64,000 nucleotides of DNA from Methanosarcina barkeri 3 (GCF_000970305.1 NZ_CP009517.1:1922001-1986000), one strand, 5' to 3'; counted from the stretch's first letter, positions 35,115 to 47,167 are shown. Notes: generated by a model not told the origin, from the sequence alone. Program-made: numbers and translations.

Positions 35115-36548
35115 TCAGGGACTTTCCGGTTTATTGTCGAAGTCGTCCAGACGTGTCTGTTTTCGTATGCAGTTTTCTCCAGGGATTTCTACAGGATACT
35201 CGCCTGTGAGGCAGCCAAGGCACATGTCACTCCTATCGCATTCAAGAGCCCTCATAAGTCCGTCAATACTCAGATATCCGAGGGAATCCGCGTTAATAAG
35301 GCTTTCAACCTCTTTTACGGTTTTATAAGAAGCAATAAGTTCCTGCCGAGTAGCCATATCTATACCCAGATAGCAGGGAGCAATAATTGCAGGGCTCCCT
35401 ACTCTTGAATGAATTTCTGACGCACCTGCCCTGCGGACCATATCTATAATCCGCCTTGAGGTTGTACCCCTGACAATACTGTCGTCAACCAGAACCACAC
35501 GTTTGCCTTTGACATTATCCTGGATAGCATTCATTTTAAGTCGGACTGCGGTTTCACGCAGCTCCTGGCCAGGCAGGATAAATGTACGCCCTATATAACG
35601 GTTCTTCATCAGGCCTTCGAGGTATTTAGTGCCTGATTCCCTGGCATAGCCAATTGCCGAAGTAATCCCGGAGTCCGGAACAGGAGAAACAACATCAGCC
35701 TCTACCGGATGCTCTCTTGCAAGCTCCCTCCCGATATTTTCCCGCACTTTGTAGACCAGTTTTCCGTCAATAATAGAATCGGGTCTTGCAAAATAAATGA
35801 ACTCAAACACACAGTGCGCAGGATGAGGCTCGTTTCCTATCTGATGACTCTCAAAGCCGTCGCCCGTAAAAACTATTACCTCACCTGGCCGTACATCCCT
35901 GATAAGGGTGCCATTAAGGGTATCAAGGGCTACGCTTTCCGAGAAGACTGCATATCCACAATCGACTTTCCCGAAACATAGCGGTTTAAGCCCAAGAGGG
36001 TCCCGCACAGCGTATATAGCGCCGTCGATATGGATAACAAGAGAATAGGAACCAACAAGTTTGCGCATGACATTCCGGATTGATTCTATAGGATCGTGTC
36101 TTATCAATTCTTTTACAAGAAGGTGGCCGATAACTTCGGTATCGGAATCACTGATAAAGATACGGCCTTCGCACTCCAGTTCGTCCTTGAGCGTTCTGGC
36201 ATTAACCAGGTTCCCGTTATGGGCAATTGCAACTGCTCCTCCTTTGAAATTCAGGATAAAGGGCTGGCAGTTCTCGATTTTTGATCCTCCGGTAGTTGAG
36301 TAACGGACATGCCCTACTCCTACATTTCCGATCAGGTGCCCCAGAGAATCTTTGTTATACACATCAGGGACAAGACCCATGCCTTTAATGGAATGAGAGG
36401 ATGTACCATCATATACCATTATGCCAGTGGATTCCTGTCCTCTGTGCTGGAGGGCATACAAGGCGTAATATAGCTTGAATGCGACAGTATTGGATTGTGG
36501 CCTGTCGCCTGGTAGAATTATGCCTGCTACGCCACATTCTTCTTTCAA
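35115..36548 (-). CDS. purF: Amidophosphoribosyltransferase
   Basis: A 477-residue enzyme for the first step of purine synthesis, PRPP plus glutamine to phosphoribosylamine. The N-terminus MKEECGVAGI leaves Cys5 as the glutaminase nucleophile after a four-residue propeptide is removed. ALYALQHRGQESTGI is typical of the amidotransferase domain, and VVLVDDSIVRGTT of the PRPP loop. Cys near the end (DMCLGCLTGEYPVEIP) fits the iron-sulfur form of the enzyme. It follows rpl37e and lsm on the same strand, a common archaeal order. Confidence 0.95.
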   Translation of the reverse strand: MKEECGVAGIILPGDRPQSNTVAFKLYYALYALQHRGQESTGIMVYDGTSSHSIKGMGLVPDVYNKDSLGHLIGNVGVGHVRYSTTGGSKIENCQPFILNFKGGAVAIAHNGNLVNARTLKDELECEGRIFISDSDTEVIGHLLVKELIRHDPIESIRNVMRKLVGSYSLVIHIDGAIYAVRDPLGLKPLCFGKVDCGYAVFSESVALDTLNGTLIRDVRPGEVIVFTGDGFESHQIGNEPHPAHCVFEFIYFARPDSIIDGKLVYKVRENIGRELAREHPVEADVVSPVPDSGITSAIGYARESGTKYLEGLMKNRYIGRTFILPGQELRETAVRLKMNAIQDNVKGKRVVLVDDSIVRGTTSRRIIDMVRRAGASEIHSRVGSPAIIAPCYLGIDMATRQELIASYKTVKEVESLINADSLGYLSIDGLMRALECDRSDMCLGCLTGEYPVEIPGENCIRKQTRLDDFDNKPESP

Positions 36549-36597
36549 TTTTGACCTCCGATAAAGGTAAAAAATAGAGGAAGTGGATCAGACAGGT

Positions 36598-36795
<198 letters not shown>

Positions 36796-36918
36796 TTAGA
36801 GCAGTATTCGATAATCTGAAGCGATTCTGTTCATCTGAATTTAGTCTCTGTAGCCAGTAACAATAAGTCCTGGAGCTCACCGAGATTTAACGATAATAGA
36901 TGAAGTGCTTGATATAGA

Positions 36919-37158
<240 letters not shown>

Positions 37159-37184
37159 TTATAAATCAAGTCATTATCTATATC

Positions 37185-37194
37185 AATATAAATA
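37185..37194 (-). promoter_or_regulatory. TATA box of lsm-rpl37e-purF operon
   Basis: On the minus strand TATTTATATT is centred about 50 bases before the lsm start. Transcription would begin near 37160. Confidence 0.5.
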
Positions 37195-37299
37195 GTTAAT
37201 CCAGATTTAAATTGATCGCCGCGTCTTAAATTCGATTATTTGAATCAAAGTCGCAAATACACTATATAAATGTATCGAAGAAATATGTCCATTTTTAAG

Positions 37300-37420
37300 T
37301 TACCGTATAAAAAAACCTGGTATAGAGCAGAAAAAATCTGATATCAAGCAAAAAAAATCTGGTATCAAGCAAAAAAAATCTGATATTAAGCGGAAAAAGC
37401 CTGATATTAAATGGAATAAA
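37300..37420. repeat. Tandem repeat, about 21-bp unit
   Basis: Five to six units of AAGCAAAAAAAATCTGGTATC and variants between lsm and thiDN. A minus-strand frame covering it is repeat-driven and not a gene. Confidence 0.8.
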
Positions 37421-37700
37421 TCTGATACCAACGAAATTTCCTTCAAGTACTCCCTGATAAAAGCGCAATACGAACGAGAACTTCTTAAGATAGGAAAAAC
37501 CCTCCATGAGAAATAAAATATAGTTTAAAATTGTCGAACTTAAGCCATCTGTAAGATTTATATAAAGAATCTCCTCAGGACATTGCAAAATCTTCCTGGA
37601 AGGCACAATATTAAAATAACTAAACTTATTGCCTAAACTCATTGCCAGAAGAAAAAGTTCCTGGAATAACAGGGAAACCAATGAGAAAAGAGAGAAATCC

Positions 37701-39047
37701 ATGACCGAAAAACCCTTAAAAGTGAAAACTCCAATCGTTCTGACTATTGCAGGCTCGGACTCAGGAGGAGGAGCCGGGATTGCTGCGGATCTGAAGACTT
37801 TTGCCGCTCTTGGAGTGCACGGGACCTGCGCTATTACATCGGTTACCGCACAGAATACTACCGGAGTGTTGAAAGCCTTTGACCTCACTCCTGAAACCGT
37901 AGCCAGTCAGATTGAAGCGGTCTGCACAGATATGGAGGTCAGGTGGGCAAAAAGCGGTATGCTTGCCTCATCGGAGATCGTAAGGGAAGTTGCAAAAGAA
38001 GTCAGGAAACATGAGCTTTCTCTTGTGCTGGACCCCGTTATAGCTGCTGAAGCAGGAGGGAACCTGCTGCGAAAAGAAGCTCTCTCTGTCCTTGCTGAAG
38101 AACTGCTGCCCTTCTGTAAGGTTACGACACCCAACGCGTCCGAAGCAGGTGCACTTGCTGGCATGACTGTCAAAACACCTGAAGACGCAAAAGTTGCAGC
38201 CAGGAAAATTGCAGACCTGGGTGTTGAAGCTGTCATTGTTACAGGAGGACATCTGGACGCCACGGACCTGATTTATGAGGCTGACTCTGAGACTTTTACC
38301 CGTGTTCCAGGCACTTTTGTTAAAGGAGGAACACACGGTACTGGCTGCACTTACTCTGCGGCAGTGACTGCCTTCTTAGCCTCAGGAGAGGACCTGGAAG
38401 GAGCTGCAAGGAAAGCAAAGAAATTCGTTGAACAGGCAATTCTCAGGAGTCGCCCTGCAGGCAGGGGAGTAAGTCCTGTAAACCAGCTTGGAGCAGTTCT
38501 GGAGGAAAAAGAACGCTATCTGGTTTTAAGAGAATTAAAAGACGCAGTCTCGATTCTTGAAGGCAGCCCTGATTTTTCAAAACTCATTCCCGAAGTAGGC
38601 TGTAACATCGGAATGGCTATTCCCGAGGCTGACAGCTACGAAGACATTGCAGCCGTTGAAGGCAGGATAGTAAGGCACAGAGGACGGGCAGTTTCTGTAG
38701 GCTGTGTGGATTTTGGGGCAAGTCGACATGTAGCAAGGATCATTCTCTCGTCACTTCGATATAATCCTGAAATAAGGGCAGCAATTAACGTAAAGTACTC
38801 CATGGAATTACTTGCAGCCTGTAAAGAAATGAAACTTGGAATTTCTTCTTTTGACAGGGCTGAAGAACCGGAAAACACCAGTACTATGGACTGGGGTACA
38901 GCCGAAGCAATCAAAAAGTACGGAAGTGTGCCGAAAGTCATCTATGATAAAGGTGGCTCAGGAAAAGAACCAATGATACGCCTGCTAGGGGGATGTGCCA
39001 CTGAAGTGGCAAAACTTGCTGTGGAGCTTGCAGAAAAGATACAGTAA
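37701..39047 (+). CDS. thiDN: Hydroxymethylpyrimidine (phosphate) kinase fused to ThiN
   Basis: A 448-residue bifunctional enzyme. ThiD covers about 1-265: [20 protein letters not shown] at the start, [10 protein letters not shown], and [20 protein letters not shown] near the active site. A C-terminal ThiN domain (about 280-448) has [19 protein letters not shown] and [16 protein letters not shown], the archaeal thiamine-phosphate synthase that replaces ThiE. The ATG at 37701 is preferred; the frame is open upstream. It makes thiamine phosphate from HMP and thiazole phosphates. Confidence 0.93.
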   Translation: MTEKPLKVKTPIVLTIAGSDSGGGAGIAADLKTFAALGVHGTCAITSVTAQNTTGVLKAFDLTPETVASQIEAVCTDMEVRWAKSGMLASSEIVREVAKEVRKHELSLVLDPVIAAEAGGNLLRKEALSVLAEELLPFCKVTTPNASEAGALAGMTVKTPEDAKVAARKIADLGVEAVIVTGGHLDATDLIYEADSETFTRVPGTFVKGGTHGTGCTYSAAVTAFLASGEDLEGAARKAKKFVEQAILRSRPAGRGVSPVNQLGAVLEEKERYLVLRELKDAVSILEGSPDFSKLIPEVGCNIGMAIPEADSYEDIAAVEGRIVRHRGRAVSVGCVDFGASRHVARIILSSLRYNPEIRAAINVKYSMELLAACKEMKLGISSFDRAEEPENTSTMDWGTAEAIKKYGSVPKVIYDKGGSGKEPMIRLLGGCATEVAKLAVELAEKIQ

Positions 39048-39107
39048 ATCCGGTAAGAGAAAACTTGCTGCGGAGCTTGAAGAAAGATACTGTAAAAATC
39101 GGTTAGG
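39011..39107. repeat. Tandem duplication of the thiDN 3' end
   Basis: The last codons and stop (39011-39058) are copied imperfectly at 39060-39107 (AAAACTTGCTGYGGAGCTTG shared, then GAAA.GATAC.GTAAA). The second copy is non-coding. The remainder of 39048-39496 shows no gene. Confidence 0.75.
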
Positions 39108-39442
39108 AGTCAAGAATTTCAGGCATCGGCAAGTCATTCCAAATCATCGAAATTCTTAAAATCAAACTTTTATCAGAATTAAGTTATTTTATGGGAATCA
39201 AGTTTTAGTTCTGATGTTTTTACTTTTTGATTTCTGTCCGTAAAAGTATTTTTTTATTTTTGTAACTGGTAATTTTCTCTACTTAAGTCTATTTCGAATA
39301 CTTTTCCTTTTTTTCAGTTTTTATTTTTGGTGTTTATCCTTTTTCATGCCTTATTTTTGCTTAGCAGCTTTCCTTTAAACACTTCACTCTATAAGGAAGT
39401 ACATAAATGGAATGTAAATACCTTAACTGTAAAATAAATAAC

Positions 39443-39452
39443 ACTTATATAC
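39443..39452 (+). promoter_or_regulatory. TATA box of trpB2
   Basis: ACTTATATAC is preceded by the BRE-like AAATAA and lies about 50 bases before the trpB2 start. Confidence 0.45.
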
Positions 39453-39496
39453 GTCGAAGTACGAATCTGTGCATAAACGAATGACGGAGAAAACCT

Positions 39497-40795
39497 ATGG
39501 AACAGACCAAGATTATCCTTGATGAAAACGAAATGCCTAAGCAGTGGTATAATGTCCTTTCAGACTTCTCTTCTCCTATCGAGCCACCTCTCGATCCCAG
39601 AACCTGGGAACCTATAGGTCCTGAAGCTCTTGAACCGATTTTCCCCAAAAGTCTCATTAAACAGGAAATGAGCAGTGAGAGGTTTATTGATATTCCCGAT
39701 GAGATACTTGAGATTTACAGGCTATGGAGACCCAGCCCACTTTACAGGGCTCACAGGCTGGAAAAGCTTCTCAAAACTCCTGCAAAAATATACTATAAAA
39801 ACGAAGGGGTAAGCCCTGCAGGCAGCCATAAGACAAATACCTCAATTGCCCAGGCCTATTATAACATGAAAGAAGGAACCGAAAGGATCACAACCGAAAC
39901 CGGTGCAGGGCAGTGGGGAAGTGCATTGTCTCTTGCCTGCAACTACTTTGATCTCGAATGTAAAGTCTATATGGTCCGTTCCAGTTATTACCAGAAACCT
40001 TATCGTAAATCCATGATGACAATCTGGGGAGGAAATGTTGTGCCCTCTCCGAGTGAAGACACCGAATTCGGGAGACAGACCCTGAAGGAGCAGCCAGAAA
40101 CACCGGGAAGTCTGGGAATAGCAATCAGTGAAGCCGTAGAAGATGCAATCGAACACGATAGCACGAAATACTCTCTGGGAAGTGTCCTCAACCATGTTAT
40201 GCTCCATCAGACAGTAATCGGGGCTGAATGCAAGAAACAACTTGAGAAGGTTGACACCTATCCTGACATAGTTATAGGCTGCTGCGGAGGAGGAAGTAAC
40301 CTTGCAGGAGTATCCCTTGAGTTTATTAAAGACAGGCTTGAAGGAAAGCGTAATCCGAGAGTAATCGCAGTCGAACCCTCGGCCTGTCCGTCCCTGACTG
40401 AAGGAGAATACAGATACGACTTTGGGGACACAGCCGAAATGACCCCGCTTCTAAAAATGTATACTCTGGACCACAAGTATGTGCCTCCTGCCATCCATGC
40501 AGGCGGGCTACGCTATCACGGAGCCTCTCCAATTATAAGTAAACTCTGTGCTGAAGGGCTTATTGAAGCTGTTTCATATGATCAGTACCCGGTGTTTGAT
40601 GCTGCGGTTCAATTCGCACGGACCGAGGGTATAGTCCCTGCTCCGGAGTCTTCCCATGCTATCCGCTGCGCAATCGATGAAGCTCTCAAATGCAAACAAA
40701 CCGGAGAAGAAAAAACAATACTTTTCAACCTCAGTGGACACGGGCATTTCGATATGAGTTCTTATGACAAGTATTTCAACAAGGAACTTGTCTGA
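39497..40795 (+). CDS. trpB2: Tryptophan synthase beta chain, TrpB2 type
   Basis: A 432-residue PLP enzyme. The long N-terminal block [20 protein letters not shown] is specific to TrpB2. The PLP Lys is K112 in [11 protein letters not shown], and the phosphate loop is [10 protein letters not shown]. It condenses indole with serine (TrpB2 may prefer phosphoserine, known from other archaea). It is alone, with no trpA beside it, as is usual for this type. Confidence 0.95.
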   Translation: MEQTKIILDENEMPKQWYNVLSDFSSPIEPPLDPRTWEPIGPEALEPIFPKSLIKQEMSSERFIDIPDEILEIYRLWRPSPLYRAHRLEKLLKTPAKIYYKNEGVSPAGSHKTNTSIAQAYYNMKEGTERITTETGAGQWGSALSLACNYFDLECKVYMVRSSYYQKPYRKSMMTIWGGNVVPSPSEDTEFGRQTLKEQPETPGSLGIAISEAVEDAIEHDSTKYSLGSVLNHVMLHQTVIGAECKKQLEKVDTYPDIVIGCCGGGSNLAGVSLEFIKDRLEGKRNPRVIAVEPSACPSLTEGEYRYDFGDTAEMTPLLKMYTLDHKYVPPAIHAGGLRYHGASPIISKLCAEGLIEAVSYDQYPVFDAAVQFARTEGIVPAPESSHAIRCAIDEALKCKQTGEEKTILFNLSGHGHFDMSSYDKYFNKELV

Positions 40796-40997
40796 AACAA
40801 CTGAAAAAATATAAGTAAGGGTAGGATTCAGCAGGGTGCCTTAAAGGCATCCTGACAATTATTAAACTACACCGCTAAAGCACTGCTACATAGAAAGACA
40901 TTATGAAAACTGCATCTGTGCAGACTAGTCAGTAGAGTAAAGATGCTCTATGAAACATTAAGTTACCCAAAATACTCCAGAATGGCTGGGCCTCAAG

Positions 40998-41112
40998 AAT
41001 AGTTAACAATAATCAGTAATCAGTAATCAATAATCAGTAATCAGTAATCAACAATCAGTAATCAGTAATCAACAATCAGTAATCAACAATCAGTAATCAA
41101 CAATCAATAAAT
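40998..41112. repeat. Tandem repeat of AATCAGTAATCAAC units
   Basis: About ten alternating 7-base half-units (AATCAGT and AATCAAC). It lies between the convergent trpB2 and DUF1699 genes. Confidence 0.85.
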
Positions 41113-41306
41113 TAATAGCCAGGCTAGATGTCAGATTTGCCTACATAAGTATAAATAGTAAAAGCTTTTCTTAATAATCTCCACTTTCAAGAGATAAAGA
41201 GATATTGTTTTAAATTATTTGTCTTTGTCCATATATAGTCAAATTTGAGAACAGTCCAGTAGATCCTGAATTTGAACTAGTCCTTTTGAGCACAACTGTT
41301 GTGCCG

Positions 41307-41493
41307 CAACCGTTGCGCCGGTTGATCACGCCGATAGGGTTAGGGGATAAGGTTGTCAAATCTAAACGTTATCAGGGGTTTTCGGTCAAGCCTTTTTTGA
41401 AAAGGCTTGCGTTCAAACCTTTTTGAAAAGGCTTGCAAGCGATTTTTTGAAAAGGCTTGCAAGCAAGTGTCTTTTTGAAAAAAAGTATAGTTG
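41307..41493 (+). repeat. Dispersed intergenic repeat, copy 2
   Basis: CCGTTGCGCCGGTTGATCAC, CCGATAGGGTTAGGGGATAA and repeated AAGCCTTTT.TTGAAAAGGCTT hairpins; the last part is repeated three times. It lies between convergent genes. Copies 1 and 3 are at 15349-15487 and 63321-63572. Confidence 0.85.
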
Positions 41494-41538
41494 AACTTAT
41501 ATATAAAAGACCTGCAGAAGACGGACAGAGATAAGTTC

Positions 41539-41946
41539 TTATTCCAAATTTTTTTTGTTTAGAACGTAAGAAATCATTTCAGGACTAAGTTTGCTTTCAT
41601 ATGCTATTTTCTCTGCGATTTTTTCATCGGAAATACCCTCAGCTTTCATGTTTCTTATTTTTGAAATTATTGAATCAGGAACAGTATAGTACTCATGAAT
41701 GTCTTTTCTATGTCCCCATACATCTCCTTCCACAAGTTGAACCTTTTGCATTTCCAGAAACATCTCTATGGCTCTTGAAACTGTTTTTCTGTATGATTTT
41801 GGAAGCTGAATTATCTCCAGTTTCGGACAGGTCTCAACAAGCAGGAAAATGTCTTTATTTGATGGCCTGAATGCAAAGTGAACGATTTTTTCATTTGGAT
41901 TCAGTGACAGAATTTCATTTCTTGAACTGATGACTCTTATTTTCAT
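41539..41946 (-). CDS. DUF1699 family protein (copy 1)
   Basis: A 135-residue protein. It begins MKIRVISSRNEI and keeps FAFRPSNKD, CPKLEIIQLPKSYRKTVSRA, VEGDVWGHRKDI and EYYTVP. The C-terminal 45 residues resemble a small HTH (KAEGISDEKIAEKIAYESKL). It is one of three paralogues (also 42602-43009 and 52092-52499). I assign it to DUF1699 from memory of this archaeal family; the role is unknown. The helical tail might bind DNA or RNA. Confidence 0.8.
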   Translation of the reverse strand: MKIRVISSRNEILSLNPNEKIVHFAFRPSNKDIFLLVETCPKLEIIQLPKSYRKTVSRAIEMFLEMQKVQLVEGDVWGHRKDIHEYYTVPDSIISKIRNMKAEGISDEKIAEKIAYESKLSPEMISYVLNKKNLE

Positions 41947-42354
41947 TATAGATCCCCCGACCCAAAACTTAATTAAAGAATCAATAAAATAAGTTACACT
42001 ACTTTATTTAAATAATCTTCTGTGTATACTCAGATATTTTTTCCTGTTTAATTGAGAGTACTAAAAAACGGGTATGTATGGGAAGCAGGAAAAAAGAGCC
42101 AAGAAAACAAAGAATTTTTCATATCTTGACATATGTAAATTAACTACAATGTTCTTACTAAATATAATAATTATGTTTTTATGGATATAATAAGAATGGA
42201 AAATAATACAGAAGAGATTGGAATAAAAACCAAGTTAAGATGTTGTTAATATTGTGTACAGAGTACAGAGAGCTTTAGAAAAAACTGGAATGAGTAAAGA
42301 ACAAAAAGTCCCATAATAGCTGAGATGGAAACAAGGCATGAGAAATTAAGTAAT

Positions 42355-42442
42355 AGGTAAGATGCAGTATAGATGCAGTATAGATTCATAATATGCAGTA
42401 TAGATGCAGTATAGGTTCATAAGATGCAGTATAGGTTCTTGA
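42355..42442. repeat. Tandem repeat of GCAGTATAGAT units
   Basis: Five units of GCAGTATAG(A/G)T with TCATAAGAT inserts upstream of the first DUF1699 copy. The gap 41947-42601 is otherwise without a gene. Confidence 0.75.
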
Positions 42443-42601
42443 TTTGCCTTCAAACAAAAATGAAAGTATATATTTTCCAAACTGCAAAATATAAGAACAA
42501 TTTGAGAAAAGTATAGATTAGATGGAAGTTCCAGTCCGGAATTCCATCCTGAAAAGAGAGTTCAAACTCTAAAAGCTTTAGAAAACGAAAGAATTAACCG
42601 A

Positions 42602-43009
42602 TTAATCCATAATTCTTTTGCTCAGAATATAAAGGATCATATCCGAATTTAATTTACTTTCTCTCGAAAGCTTTTCAGCGATAACCTCATTGGTAAACCG
42701 GTCGGCTTTTAATTCCTGAATTTTCTCAAGAACGTTCTGAGATACATTATAATATTCGTTTATGTCTTTTCTGTGTCCCCATACATCTCCTTCCAGAAGA
42801 TTTATCTTCTGCATCTCCAGGAACATTTCAATTGACTTGGAAACTGTCCTTCTGTAAGATTTAGGAAGCTGTATAGCTTCAATTTTAGGGCATGTTTCTG
42901 CAAGCATGAATACGTCCTTGTTAGATGGTCTGAAAGCAAGGTGGATAACCTTTTCATTCGGGTTCAGGGTAGGAATTTCCTCCCGTGAACTAACTACTCT
43001 TATCTTCAT
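42602..43009 (-). CDS. DUF1699 family protein (copy 2)
   Basis: A 135-residue paralogue of the gene at 41539-41946: MKIRVVSSREEIPTLNPNEK, HLAFRPSNKD, LPKSYRRTVSKSIEMFLEMQ and LEGDVWGHRKDINEYY are shared. The N-terminal two-thirds are almost invariant between copies, while the C-terminal helix-turn-helix-like region differs. GGGG lies upstream of the ATG. The gene starts about 100 bases downstream of hisD. Confidence 0.8.
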   Translation of the reverse strand: MKIRVVSSREEIPTLNPNEKVIHLAFRPSNKDVFMLAETCPKIEAIQLPKSYRRTVSKSIEMFLEMQKINLLEGDVWGHRKDINEYYNVSQNVLEKIQELKADRFTNEVIAEKLSRESKLNSDMILYILSKRIMD

Positions 43010-43110
43010 ACTATCCCCACTCCTTATTTAACAATTAGATTTTCATTTATTTAAAAATCAAATTTTGTTTACGCATTTACATTTTAAATACATATCGATT
43101 AGCTAATATA

Positions 43111-44406
43111 TTATTTAGAGGGTTTATACCCAAAACGAGTTCTTATAGCATCAGCATGTGCCTGTAGACCCTCTTCCTCGGCTAATGCGATTACAGTTTC
43201 TTTCAGACTTTCAAGCCCACTCTTGCTGATTCTCTGAATACTTGAGTATTTAATAAAATGATTTATATTCAGACCTGAGTAAACTCTGGCGTATCCGGAT
43301 GTAGGAAGCACGTGATTTGTCCCTGAGGCATAATCCCCAACAGGAACAGGAGAATAGTTTCCTATAAAAATCGATCCTGCATTTTTAATCCTGTCAAGTA
43401 CGAAGTCAGGGTCCGATACCATTATCTCAAGGTGTTCGGGAGCAAACTTATTGCTAAAGCCAATACATTGTTCCAGGGAATCTGCAATAAGAATTGCGGC
43501 ATTCTTAAGAGAAGCCTTTACAATGCTGCTTCTTGCAGTCTGTTCTGCCTGAACCAGAACCTCTTTGTTTACAGCTTCCGCCAGCGTATCCGAACTTGTG
43601 ATGAGTATCGAGAGTGAATTCGGATCATGTTCGGCCTGTGCAATAATGTCCGAAGCTGCCATAACGGCATCTGCCGATTCATCTGCAATAATAAGTACCT
43701 CGCTTGGGCCTGCCGGAAAATCGATTTCCGCAACGTCCCTGATCTGCATTTTAGCAGACGTGACAAAAACATTTCCAGGCCCTACGATTTTATCCACTTT
43801 TGGAACCGTTTCTGTCCCATAAGCCATTGCCCCTATAGCCTGCGCGCCTCCGAGTTTGAAAACTTTATCCGCTCCAGCAACCTTTGCGGCAGCAAGTGTA
43901 AGCGGGTGCACGGAGCCATCCGGCCTTGGAGGCGTACAGACTATAACCTGCTCCACTCCTGCAACCCTGGCAGGGATTACAGTCATGAGCACAGTTGAAG
44001 GATAAGAAGCACGGCCTCCTGGAGCATACGCACCTACACTTTCCAGAGGCGTTGCCTTTTGACCCAGTACGATCCCTGGTTTGAGTTCCATAAACCAGAT
44101 AGCTTCCGGAAGCTGAGCTTCATGGAAAGCCCTAATGTTTGCAGCTGCGGATTTGAGGTGATCCAGAAGCTCGGGACTTATGCTGGAGAGAGCCTGTTGA
44201 AGTTCCTCTTCACTCACCTCAAAGTTTGCAAGTTCAACTTTATCGAATTTAGCCGTATATTCCCTGAGCGCGGCGTCTCCTTTAGTACGCACATCCGAAA
44301 GCACAGCTGAAACAGTTTTCGCTACATCCTCTAGCCCGGACCCCCGGGAGAGCAATTTCTGCATTTCAACTTCCGAAACATCAGACAACTTTTTGAATAA
44401 CATCAT
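43111..44406 (-). CDS. hisD: Histidinol dehydrogenase
   Basis: A 431-residue enzyme for the last two steps of histidine synthesis. [33 protein letters not shown] and [12 protein letters not shown] are the NAD-binding and conserved blocks; AEHDPNS and APEHLEI hold zinc and catalytic His residues, with [15 protein letters not shown] later. Tandem ATGs occur at 44412, 44406 and 44403; 44406 has the best-placed GAG. No other his gene is nearby. Confidence 0.95.
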   Translation of the reverse strand: MMLFKKLSDVSEVEMQKLLSRGSGLEDVAKTVSAVLSDVRTKGDAALREYTAKFDKVELANFEVSEEELQQALSSISPELLDHLKSAAANIRAFHEAQLPEAIWFMELKPGIVLGQKATPLESVGAYAPGGRASYPSTVLMTVIPARVAGVEQVIVCTPPRPDGSVHPLTLAAAKVAGADKVFKLGGAQAIGAMAYGTETVPKVDKIVGPGNVFVTSAKMQIRDVAEIDFPAGPSEVLIIADESADAVMAASDIIAQAEHDPNSLSILITSSDTLAEAVNKEVLVQAEQTARSSIVKASLKNAAILIADSLEQCIGFSNKFAPEHLEIMVSDPDFVLDRIKNAGSIFIGNYSPVPVGDYASGTNHVLPTSGYARVYSGLNINHFIKYSSIQRISKSGLESLKETVIALAEEEGLQAHADAIRTRFGYKPSK

Positions 44407-44489
44407 GACCATCTCTAAATGAACCTGACAGGACCTTATACAGGTTGAAACTGAACTGATATAAGTGCTGATCAAACCCGATATAAAAC

Positions 44490-44765
44490 GACTCTACTAC
44501 AAATTAATAGTCGGTAATCTGATACCTGAATAAATGGATAATTGGTTAATCTGACAACTGAATAACCAGAACCGATTGATCTGAGAAAGAATAACCAGAT
44601 AATTGGTTAATCTGAGAACCAGTAACCAGGTAACTGATTAATTGATAGTTCAATCCCGTTATTTAACACTCGATAACCAGGTAATTGGTTAATCTGATAA
44701 TTCAATCCCGTTATTTAACACCGGATAACCAGATAATCGGTTAACCTGATAATCCAATCCCATTA
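44490..44765. repeat. Tandem repeat array, complex units
   Basis: Degenerate repeats of GATAACCAGATAATTGGTTA and TCTGATAATTCAATCCCGTT, about ten units, between hisD and hel308. CAGATAATTGG is itself near-palindromic. Confidence 0.75.
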
Positions 44766-44876
44766 AATCTCTACCCTCATTTAATATTTTATCCCTTATT
44801 GGATCGGCCAACATAGAATAAAATTGTTAAGCAGACCAAAACTATCAAAAATATATAAGAGATGAAAATGGCAAAT

Positions 44877-47066
44877 TCAATAATCGTTAATTGTCTTTTG
44901 CCCTGAAGAAGAACTTTTCTCAGGATGTTCAGACTCAACAATTTGAGGGACTGCATCCCTGCCCTCAATCTGCCTAAAAATCCGGTCTGCAATTTTCGGC
45001 CCGAGAAGAGCTGCTACTTTCTCAAGGTCAGCTCCTGCAAGCTCTGCTGAGGAACTGAAACCTGCCTCATAAAGTCTTCTTGCTCTCACGCGCCCTATAC
45101 CTCTGATATCGAGCAGGTCCATAAGTTCGGGGGCTGCTCCGTAATGAATCCTTTTTTCAAGTTCTGTGGCTTCTTTTGCACCTTTCAGGTCAAGGAGCCC
45201 TGCAAGCTGAGCGGTAACATGCATTATCCATTCCGCAATATCCGCAATTGCATGAATGTCACCTTCCCCGGTACCGAACTTCAAGCAAATCTCATTTTCA
45301 GACTTTTCATGGACCCAGTCAAGCAGAAGGAGAGAAGTTTTGACTTCTCCCAGGAACCATTCATATTCTGTAGCGTCGAAAGAACTTGGCACCTTTACAA
45401 ACTCGCTTGCATGAGCCATTACATAATCATTGATATCCTGATAATCATGGTTCCGCATGTATAGAAGGCGCATGTCAGGTGTGCTGCACACCAGATGAAG
45501 TAGGGTAAGCTCACTCAGGCTCTTTGCTTCTTTCAGGCCCTTTGCAATGCGAGCAGCTGAAAGAGGGTCGATATAGAGCCTTGAAACAAGTCTTCCGAAG
45601 CTTGTAGGAATAAGGGCATCGGTTTTTTCAAGCATTCCTTCCTGACGCAAAAAGTTAAGGCATTCGTTCACAACCGTGGAAAGCCCGAAGTTCGAGTATT
45701 GGAAAGCGAAAAACGTTGCCTCCAGAAAGTCAATTAGTTCATCATATGTCCTCGCAAAACCGTTGGAAATTGTAGAGAGCACATGAGTCCTGAGAGCATT
45801 TTCGGTTCCGAGTTTGGACCAGATATCTTCGGCTTCGGCCTTTATGTAGTTCTCAAAAAGGAAAACAAATTCATTATATGATTTTGCAACAAGTACCGCC
45901 TCTCCGTATGGATCAAGCCTTGGTCTGCCTGCCCTGCCTGCCATCTGTTTATACTCGAGCACAGGAATAGGCTGCATTCCGTCTTCAGAAGAATAACGCC
46001 GATAACTTCGTATAATTACACGTCGTGCAGGCAGGTTGAGTCCGGCTGCTAGAGTAGGCGTGCTTGAAATTAACTTGATCTTTCCAGCCCTGAAACCATC
46101 CTCTACAATTTCCCTTAAAGGCGTGGTAAGACCCGCATGATGAAAAGCTGTCCCCGAACGGACACAGGCTGCAAGGTTCGTTGAAGTATCAGTGTCACTG
46201 ATTTCCAGGATTTCATCTGCGATTTCTGCAAGGATTTTCCTGTTTTCTGTAGAAAGTGTCTTTTTAACAGTTGAAGTCGCCTTTTTTGCAAAAGCCATAC
46301 AATTTTTTCTACTGCTTTCGAAAACCAGGCACTGACCATCTTTTTTGAGAGTATCCAGCACAAGGTTCACGGCTTCATCTTTTGTGGACTGCTCAATACT
46401 TTTTTCCCTGTCTTCGCAGTAGAAAGTCCCATTAAAGAATACCCCTTCGAGGAGCTCGGTAGGTCTCCATTCACTTACTACAAGCTCGGCTTCCAGCCAG
46501 GCTGCAAGTTCATCGGCATTCCCGACAGTTGCAGACAGCGCCAGAATCTGGCAGGAAGGATTCATTTTCCGAAGCTTTGCAAGAGTGACCTCAAGCGTTG
46601 GACCCCTATCCGGTGAATCTATGAGGTGCACCTCATCTGCCACAACAACCGAAATTTCCTGCATCCAGATGGTTTCGTTTCTTAGCAGTGAATCGGTTTT
46701 CTCGGAGGTTGCCACAATAATGTCGTTTACTCCGAGTCCTTCATCCCGCAAGTCATAGTCACCTGTAGATATCCCGACCCGAATTCCAAGTTCCGAAAAC
46801 TCCCTAAACCGCTTGAATTTTTCGGAAGCAAGAGCTCTGAGAGGTACGATATAGAGTGCCTTTCCTCCTGCTAAGATGGACTTCAACATTGCAAGTTCGG
46901 CAAGGAGTGTTTTCCCTGAAGCCGTTGGGATTGCAGCAAGCAGGTTTCTTCCTTCAAGCAACCCTTTTTCCACTGCTTCGGCCTGAGGAGGATAAAGTTC
47001 CAGAATTCCGGAATCGAGATAAAACCGTTTTACTTCATCGGGCAGATCGAGACTTTCTATCTTCAT
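44877..47066 (-). CDS. hel308: Superfamily 2 DNA helicase Hel308
   Basis: A 729-residue DNA helicase. Walker A is AIPTASGKT (residues 45-53), Walker B DEVH at 144-147, and [25 protein letters not shown] and [15 protein letters not shown] are motifs III, V and VI. The C-terminal ratchet and the helix-hairpin-helix ([20 protein letters not shown]) complete the Hel308 fold. It unwinds lagging-strand forks in repair. It lies downstream of the ABCE1 gene with a terminator between them. Confidence 0.95.
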   Translation of the reverse strand: MKIESLDLPDEVKRFYLDSGILELYPPQAEAVEKGLLEGRNLLAAIPTASGKTLLAELAMLKSILAGGKALYIVPLRALASEKFKRFREFSELGIRVGISTGDYDLRDEGLGVNDIIVATSEKTDSLLRNETIWMQEISVVVADEVHLIDSPDRGPTLEVTLAKLRKMNPSCQILALSATVGNADELAAWLEAELVVSEWRPTELLEGVFFNGTFYCEDREKSIEQSTKDEAVNLVLDTLKKDGQCLVFESSRKNCMAFAKKATSTVKKTLSTENRKILAEIADEILEISDTDTSTNLAACVRSGTAFHHAGLTTPLREIVEDGFRAGKIKLISSTPTLAAGLNLPARRVIIRSYRRYSSEDGMQPIPVLEYKQMAGRAGRPRLDPYGEAVLVAKSYNEFVFLFENYIKAEAEDIWSKLGTENALRTHVLSTISNGFARTYDELIDFLEATFFAFQYSNFGLSTVVNECLNFLRQEGMLEKTDALIPTSFGRLVSRLYIDPLSAARIAKGLKEAKSLSELTLLHLVCSTPDMRLLYMRNHDYQDINDYVMAHASEFVKVPSSFDATEYEWFLGEVKTSLLLLDWVHEKSENEICLKFGTGEGDIHAIADIAEWIMHVTAQLAGLLDLKGAKEATELEKRIHYGAAPELMDLLDIRGIGRVRARRLYEAGFSSSAELAGADLEKVAALLGPKIADRIFRQIEGRDAVPQIVESEHPEKSSSSGQKTINDY

Positions 47067-47167
47067 TGAAAATCAGAAACTCACACATTAGATAAAAAAC
47101 TATTTTGGAATTGAATGCCAGTATCGAAAAAGGTAGTATATGCAGAAACCTCTTCAAAAGGTTCTGC

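Noticed and set aside
37295-37888. 197-codon minus-strand frame
   Set aside because: It overlaps thiDN and runs through a 21-base repeat; the residue pattern follows repeat periodicity.
44789-44880. Possible small membrane peptide after hel308
   Set aside because: A hydrophobic stretch (FISYIFLIVLVCLTILFY) is present, but there is no start codon of its own except ATT overlapping the hel308 stop.
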